Positions 60,485-64,000 of a stretch of 64,000 nt of DNA are shown piece after piece (the stretch's first letter is position 1; each line of letters starts with the position of its first letter). Source of the stretch: an uncultured Collinsella sp. (GTDB lineage Bacteria > Actinomycetota > Coriobacteriia > Coriobacteriales > Coriobacteriaceae); the NCBI GenBank assembly GCA_934646815.1, contig CAKUEW010000003.1, positions 121,332 through 185,331 on the forward strand, read 5' to 3'. Under the pieces are notes generated by a model. It had not been told where the DNA came from. It did no database searches and was given only the letters and a program-made list of their open reading frames with translations. The position numbers and the translations under genes are program-made.

Positions 60485-61320
60485 AAAGAGAAGCAAGCAG
60501 GCTTTGCAGCCTCATCGACGACGCCGACACCGTTGTCGTTGGCATCGGATCGGGCATGTCGAGCGCCGCCGGGTTCAACCATTACAACCGCGCGGGCATG
60601 ATGCGCGCCGGAATGGAGGACTGGCAGCAGGCATTTGGCTTCAAGAGCCTTTTCGACGGCTTCTACCACCTCTACCCCAGCCTCGAGCAGCAGTGGGCCT
60701 ACTACGCGCGATACATCGATTTCATGCTGTGCGAGCCGGCCTCACAGCCCTATCTCGACCTGCGGTCCCTTATCGGCCAAAAGGACTACTTTATCCTGAG
60801 CACCAACGTGGACACCCAGGTCGAGAAGACCTTCCCCGCCGAGAAATTCTGCAACTACCAGGGAAGTTTCGCGTACCTTCAGTGCAAGCAGCCGTGCTGC
60901 GACGAGCTTTTCGACGCGAGCCCCTACATCGAGCGCATGCTCGCGGGCATGGCGGGGTTCGAAGTCCGCAGTGAGGACATCCCTCGATGCCCGCACTGCG
61001 GTTGGCAGCTTGTGCCATGGGTGCGCGACGACACGTTTTTGCAAGGTGCGGCATGGCGCGAGAGCCTCGAGCGATACGAGCATTTTGTGCGCGAGCGCAG
61101 CAACAGTCGCGTGCTGTTGCTGGAACTTGGCGTGGGCGAGATGACTCCCGGCATCATCACGCTCCCCTTCTGGAGCATGACCGCAAAGCTACCGGATGCG
61201 CACCTACTGAGCGTCAACATCTCGGGCGATTCCGCCCCACTGCAGCTTGGGGACAAGGCGGAGGCGATTCAAGCGGATTTGGGCATGTTGCTCTCGTCGG
61301 CGCAGGCAGGCGACAAGTAG
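60472..61320 (+). CDS. SirTM-like sirtuin 3 of the operon
   Basis: 282 residues. NAD loop VVVGIGSGMSSAAGFNHYN, LSTNVDTQVEK, zinc pairs LQCKQPCCDE and CPHCGWQL, YQGSFAYLQC with Gln at the catalytic position, and ELGVGEMTPGIITLPFW. It is closest in layout to the macrodomain-linked SirTM at 18478. ATG 60472 lies inside the previous gene, with GGAGG upstream. It is followed by the TIGR04076 gene. Confidence 0.84.
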   Translation: MPSLEREASRLCSLIDDADTVVVGIGSGMSSAAGFNHYNRAGMMRAGMEDWQQAFGFKSLFDGFYHLYPSLEQQWAYYARYIDFMLCEPASQPYLDLRSLIGQKDYFILSTNVDTQVEKTFPAEKFCNYQGSFAYLQCKQPCCDELFDASPYIERMLAGMAGFEVRSEDIPRCPHCGWQLVPWVRDDTFLQGAAWRESLERYEHFVRERSNSRVLLLELGVGEMTPGIITLPFWSMTAKLPDAHLLSVNISGDSAPLQLGDKAEAIQADLGMLLSSAQAGDK

Positions 61321-61368
61321 CACGGCGGAGCTTTTGCACATTCGACAAAACATACGGGAGAATATGAC

Positions 61369-61686
61369 ATGAAACGCGACGTGAAAATAACGATATTGAA
61401 GTCCGAAGTCGAAAAACAGCTAGCCGAGGATTACGCGATTCCCAACTTCGGCCCTTGCCCTTTCCATAAAGCCGGGCAGGTGTTTGTCAGCGATGGGGAA
61501 CACAAGCCGAAAGGCCTGTGCGAATACGCATGGAAGCCCATAGAAGCAATGGTTGCATCGCTCTCCCGCGGCGAGCTCCTTCAGCCAAAAGGGACATGGA
61601 TGCGCGATGACGACAAAGGGGTGTTCGCCTGCGTGGACGGGCTGCGTCCGGTCATCATGCTCATAGAAGCGGTAGACCCGGAATAG
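61369..61686 (+). CDS. TIGR04076-family protein
   Basis: 105 residues matching the small TIGR04076 family pattern: KRDVKITILKSE, the Cys motif GPCPFHKAGQVF, GLCEYAWKPIEAMV, and a final Cys (FACVDGLRPVIMLIEAV). Homologues often lie near oxidoreductase or regulatory genes in anaerobes; their function is unknown. ATG 61369 has ACGGGAG upstream. It is 48 bp after the third sirtuin and is probably the last gene of that operon, before a hairpin terminator. It might be a target or accessory of the sirtuins. Confidence 0.82.
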   Translation: MKRDVKITILKSEVEKQLAEDYAIPNFGPCPFHKAGQVFVSDGEHKPKGLCEYAWKPIEAMVASLSRGELLQPKGTWMRDDDKGVFACVDGLRPVIMLIEAVDPE

Positions 61687-61707
61687 GTTTAACAATCAGG
61701 ATGCGAG

Positions 61708-61742
61708 CAGGGGGCAAAGCGTGAACAGCGTTGCGCCCCCTG
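61708..61742 (+). terminator. Hairpin at the end of the sirtuin operon
   Basis: CAGGGGGC (61708-61715) pairs with GCCCCCTG (61735-61742) and the inner GC/GC extends it. The following TGTCTACG is not T-rich. Confidence 0.6.
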
Positions 61743-61978
61743 TCTACGCATCAGAGGCTAAAGTCCGCAACCGAAGGCGCGCAGAGTTCTTGCTTTGATG
61801 CTCTCCAAAGAATGCGCTCCGCTTCCTAACCGAAAATGCCTTCAGTCGATTGCATGGGTCAGTGTTGCCGACAGCAGGGATTAATCACGTCGTTTTCCCA
61901 GGCAAGTATTTGGGGCGCACACGCGGCGTTCAAAAATGCGGAGCGACTCCGCATGGCTCGAAACTGAGCCGAGGTGCC
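61743..61978. other. Gene-free stretch
   Basis: No frame with a convincing start is visible in either direction. The only structure seen is GGAGCGACTCC, a short inversion at 61940-61950. Confidence 0.35.
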
Positions 61979-62098
61979 CTACTTCTCGCCCTCCAGCAGT
62001 CCCACCACCACGATGCAGGGGCGATTGTGCTTAAGCATGAGCTCGCGGGCGCGCTCGACGAGGTCGAAGAAGTCCTGGGAGATGGATACGATCTTCAT
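61979..62098 (-). CDS. 39-residue peptide
   Basis: ATG 62098 follows AAGGGGGG at 8-base spacing and the frame closes at TAG 61979-61981. The product (start MKIVSISQDFFDLVERARE, end IVVVGLLEGEK) has a charged helix followed by a short hydrophobic strand, a composition expected of coding sequence. I do not recognise a family. It is isolated between gene-free stretches. Confidence 0.55.
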   Translation of the reverse strand: MKIVSISQDFFDLVERARELMLKHNRPCIVVVGLLEGEK

Positions 62099-62895
62099 CG
62101 GTTACGCCCCCCTTCATACGAAGCGGGGCCCGCATCGCTGCAGGCCCCTACAGGTGGGCGATATTCTACGCCTTGCGGCACCCCGTCGCCCACGGAGGTT
62201 AAACGTACACGTAAGCCGCACTCTGAAAGCCGCGGCTTCCGGCAAGTAGTTTATACCACGAAAGGTCGCTTTCAATGCGCATAGCTCGCAAAATAGCACT
62301 CGCTGGGCCGTCACCCCTGACCGTTACCCTCCAATCTTCATTGGAGTCAGCAGGTCAATTCATATAGTCATGGGGGGTTTATCCTAAAGGGATTCAAATT
62401 TATACCCCCATAACTAAGGAATTTTCTACTCCCACTCGATGGCTTTGGTTCTGCCGTCCCGTCATTCCAGTTGCATCCAGTTTTCGGCATCGACACGGAA
62501 CGCGTGCCGCCGAATGACGCGATGTCGCGTTTCGTCGGCTTCGGGGACAAAAGTTGGGACAACCTCAAAAACTTTTTTCAAACTCAGGGCTTTGAGTTTT
62601 TGTTTTTGTCCCAAAGTGCGCGGCGGGTCGCCTTTGGAGGCTCGATGGCGCCGAAAACGCCCGTTTTGAAACTCAACCGCCCTTTTGCCTGCAAGCCGCC
62701 AGCTGCAATCGCAAGTGAATCAACGCGAGTGGCTTGCGCGCCATTTGCAAAACCCCAGGTCGCAGGTCTTCGCCATTCGTGAACAAAGTGAGTAGTCTCA
62801 GGTGGCTTGCTTATGAGTTGGCGAACGGGCCTTCAGGATTCAGGGCAAACATGCTGGTAGAATAGGATTCTCAAATCAATGACAGGAGAACGAGC
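62099..62895. other. Nearly 800 bp without a supportable gene
   Basis: Several small inverted repeats are visible: GAAAGCCGCGGCTTCC (62228-62243), CTCCAATCTTCATTGGAG (62331-62348), and a longer one around 62545-62615 in which GGGACAAAA and CTCAAAAAC mirror GAGTTTTTG and TTTTGTCCC. A minus-strand frame ends in a GMP-synthase-like IEWE but has no support upstream. Overall this looks like remodelled intergenic DNA beside a defence gene. Confidence 0.4.
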
Positions 62896-63858
62896 ATGGC
62901 CGAACCCCACGATAGGAAGCCGATCCTCACGATCGAGCAGCAGATAGAGCACCTCAAGCAGAAGGGCGTAGCCTTCGAGCTGTGTTCCGAGGAAGAGGCC
63001 ACGGACTACCTGCGCGACAAGTGCAACTTCTTCAAGCTCGCATCCTACCGCAAACTCTTCTCGAAATACGAGGGAGGCCCGCGCGACGGCCGCTACGTAG
63101 ACCTCGACTTCGGCCAGCTGCGCCTGCTCGCGGCGCTCGACCAGGAGCTGCGCCACGCCCTGCTCGGCATGACGCTCGACATCGAGCATTTCCAGAAGGT
63201 GACACTGCTTCGCGAGATGGAGGACCGCGGAGAAGACGGCTACGCCATCGTGGCCGACTACATGGCATCGCTTACCACTGCAAACAGGGAGTACCGCCTG
63301 CGCGAGCTCAAGATGAGCGGCCGCAGCCCCTACAGCTCGAGCCTCTACGCGAAGTACTCCGGCGACATGCCTGCCTGGGCCTTCCTTGAGCTCACCTCGT
63401 TCGGCACCCTCATCGACTTCGTGCGCTTCTGCGCCAGGCGATGGGGCGACAGGCGCCTCGAGGCCTCCCACTACGACCTCAAGCGCGTGAAGTCCGTCCG
63501 CAACTGCGCCGCGCACGGCTCGTGCCTGATCAACTGCTTCGCCGAGAGGGGCGCCGCCCGGGGCTCGGCGTCCAGCGGCGTCTCCCGAAGGGTCGCCGCC
63601 GTGGGAATTCCCAAGGCGACCAGGAGGAAGTGGATGGGGAATACGGCCATGCAGGAGGTTGCGACCGTGCTCGTGGCGCACTCCGGCTTGGTACCCGAGG
63701 GCTCCTCGCGCTCGCGCGCCGCATCCGAGCTCGCCGAGATGTTCGCCAAGGCCGACGGCGAAACCGAGGCGCTGCCCGACAAGGGGCCCGACGCCGCAGC
63801 TCGCTCCGCGCTCGAGTTCCTTCGCAGGTTGACAGAATCGCTCGGCTTGGTAGAATAG
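62896..63858 (+). CDS. Abi family (Abi_2/AbiD-AbiF-like) HEPN protein
   Basis: 320 residues. The N-terminus (LTIEQQIEHLKQKGVAFELC) and LASYRKLF are typical of the Abi_2 family, and R202-x4-H207 (VRNCAAHG) is the HEPN ribonuclease motif. Members are linked to abortive infection: on phage attack they cleave RNA and halt growth. The C-terminal about 100 residues (after 240) add a second helical part. ATG 62896 is preceded by GGAGAACGAGC. A structured RNA candidate follows the stop directly. Confidence 0.83.
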   Translation: MAEPHDRKPILTIEQQIEHLKQKGVAFELCSEEEATDYLRDKCNFFKLASYRKLFSKYEGGPRDGRYVDLDFGQLRLLAALDQELRHALLGMTLDIEHFQKVTLLREMEDRGEDGYAIVADYMASLTTANREYRLRELKMSGRSPYSSSLYAKYSGDMPAWAFLELTSFGTLIDFVRFCARRWGDRRLEASHYDLKRVKSVRNCAAHGSCLINCFAERGAARGSASSGVSRRVAAVGIPKATRRKWMGNTAMQEVATVLVAHSGLVPEGSSRSRAASELAEMFAKADGETEALPDKGPDAAARSALEFLRRLTESLGLVE

Positions 63859-63869
63859 CCTGCAGATAG

Positions 63870-63925
63870 CAAAACCTTCACGGTTTTAGGGGCGGACTTG
63901 CGCAAGCGACTCTGCCCTATTTTTA
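63870..63925 (+). ncRNA. Candidate abiF-type structured RNA or terminator after the Abi gene
   Basis: AAAACC-TTCAC-GGTTTT (63871-63887) forms one stem-loop. Directly after it, AGGGGCGGACTTGCGCAAGC (from 63888) with a CTTGCGCAAG inner palindrome is closed by GCCCT (63914-63918), then ATTTTTAT. An RNA motif named abiF is known next to Abi_2-type genes. This two-hairpin arrangement with a terminal T run fits the idea, but I cannot score the motif. Confidence 0.45.
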
Positions 63926-64000
63926 TATTCACTCGCTATAGGAGACGGGTGATACCTGGGTCAATGACAGAACTGAGAAGCCCGGAATAATGGAGCCAGT

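Noticed and set aside
62405..62425. C-terminal end of a second GMP synthase on the minus strand
   Set aside because: A minus-strand frame ends ...KAIEWE, similar to the GuaA terminus, but the preceding codons contain a stop in the relevant frame and no GuaA motifs.
1..64000. tRNA or rRNA genes
   Set aside because: I looked for conserved T-loop and 16S/23S strings and found none I could support by eye; a covariance-model scan would be needed to exclude a tRNA.

Overview
This 64 kb window is high-GC, densely coded chromosomal DNA. Gene content and protein style point to a gut anaerobe of the Coriobacteriia, most likely Collinsella. That placement is an inference: there is no rRNA or marker-gene comparison here. 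I see no rRNA, tRNA, CRISPR array, complete insertion sequence or integrated phage. Accessory character comes from repeat families, small and broken genes, defence-like genes and unusual paralogue clusters.

Layout. 1-13 kb: a methyltransferase broken by an amber codon, a ClC-type channel, a K+ channel with a LOG-family protein, and two related hybrid histidine kinases. One kinase is fused to two solute-binding domains; the other is coupled to a separate solute-binding lipoprotein. A PLP lyase/aminotransferase, TrmO, and a HTH/zinc-ribbon/TipAS fusion follow. 13-20 kb: glutaredoxin, an orphan antitoxin-like protein, several structured repeats, a compact RiPP-type cluster of the 'ACGX' kind (Cys-rich repeat precursor, flavin/ferredoxin protein, radical SAM/SPASM enzyme, divergent HxlR regulator), and a macrodomain-SirTM sirtuin pair. 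20-31 kb: tRNA-dihydrouridine synthase, a divergent LysR/aldo-keto reductase locus, and a Mg2+ P-type ATPase region. The Mg2+ region holds two MgtA paralogues, a receiver-less winged-helix regulator, a possible M-box leader and a 51-aa membrane peptide. 31-42 kb: a MacB-like ABC protein, an extracytoplasmic thiol-redox/Fe-S module with its two-component system, a GMP synthase lacking the glutaminase domain, and a LuxR regulator. 41-55 kb: a 1455-aa surface protein with an LAxTG-type end, a membrane protein/XRE pair, a lipoprotein, an AAA ATPase preceded by a palindromic repeat, a second type II topoisomerase pair, and another AAA ATPase. 55-64 kb: gene debris, two TetR regulators, an operon of three divergent SirTM-like sirtuins plus a TIGR04076 protein, a long nearly gene-free stretch, and an Abi_2/HEPN gene followed by a candidate structured RNA.

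The most noteworthy systems are the ACGX RiPP cluster, the two SirTM loci (four sirtuin-like genes in all, one lacking the zinc site), the AAA ATPase genes or remnants each preceded by its own repeated or inverted motif, and four families of intergenic inverted repeats, two showing compensatory changes in their stems. Starts were moved from the longest open frame to codons with Shine-Dalgarno (SD) sequences where these could be seen.
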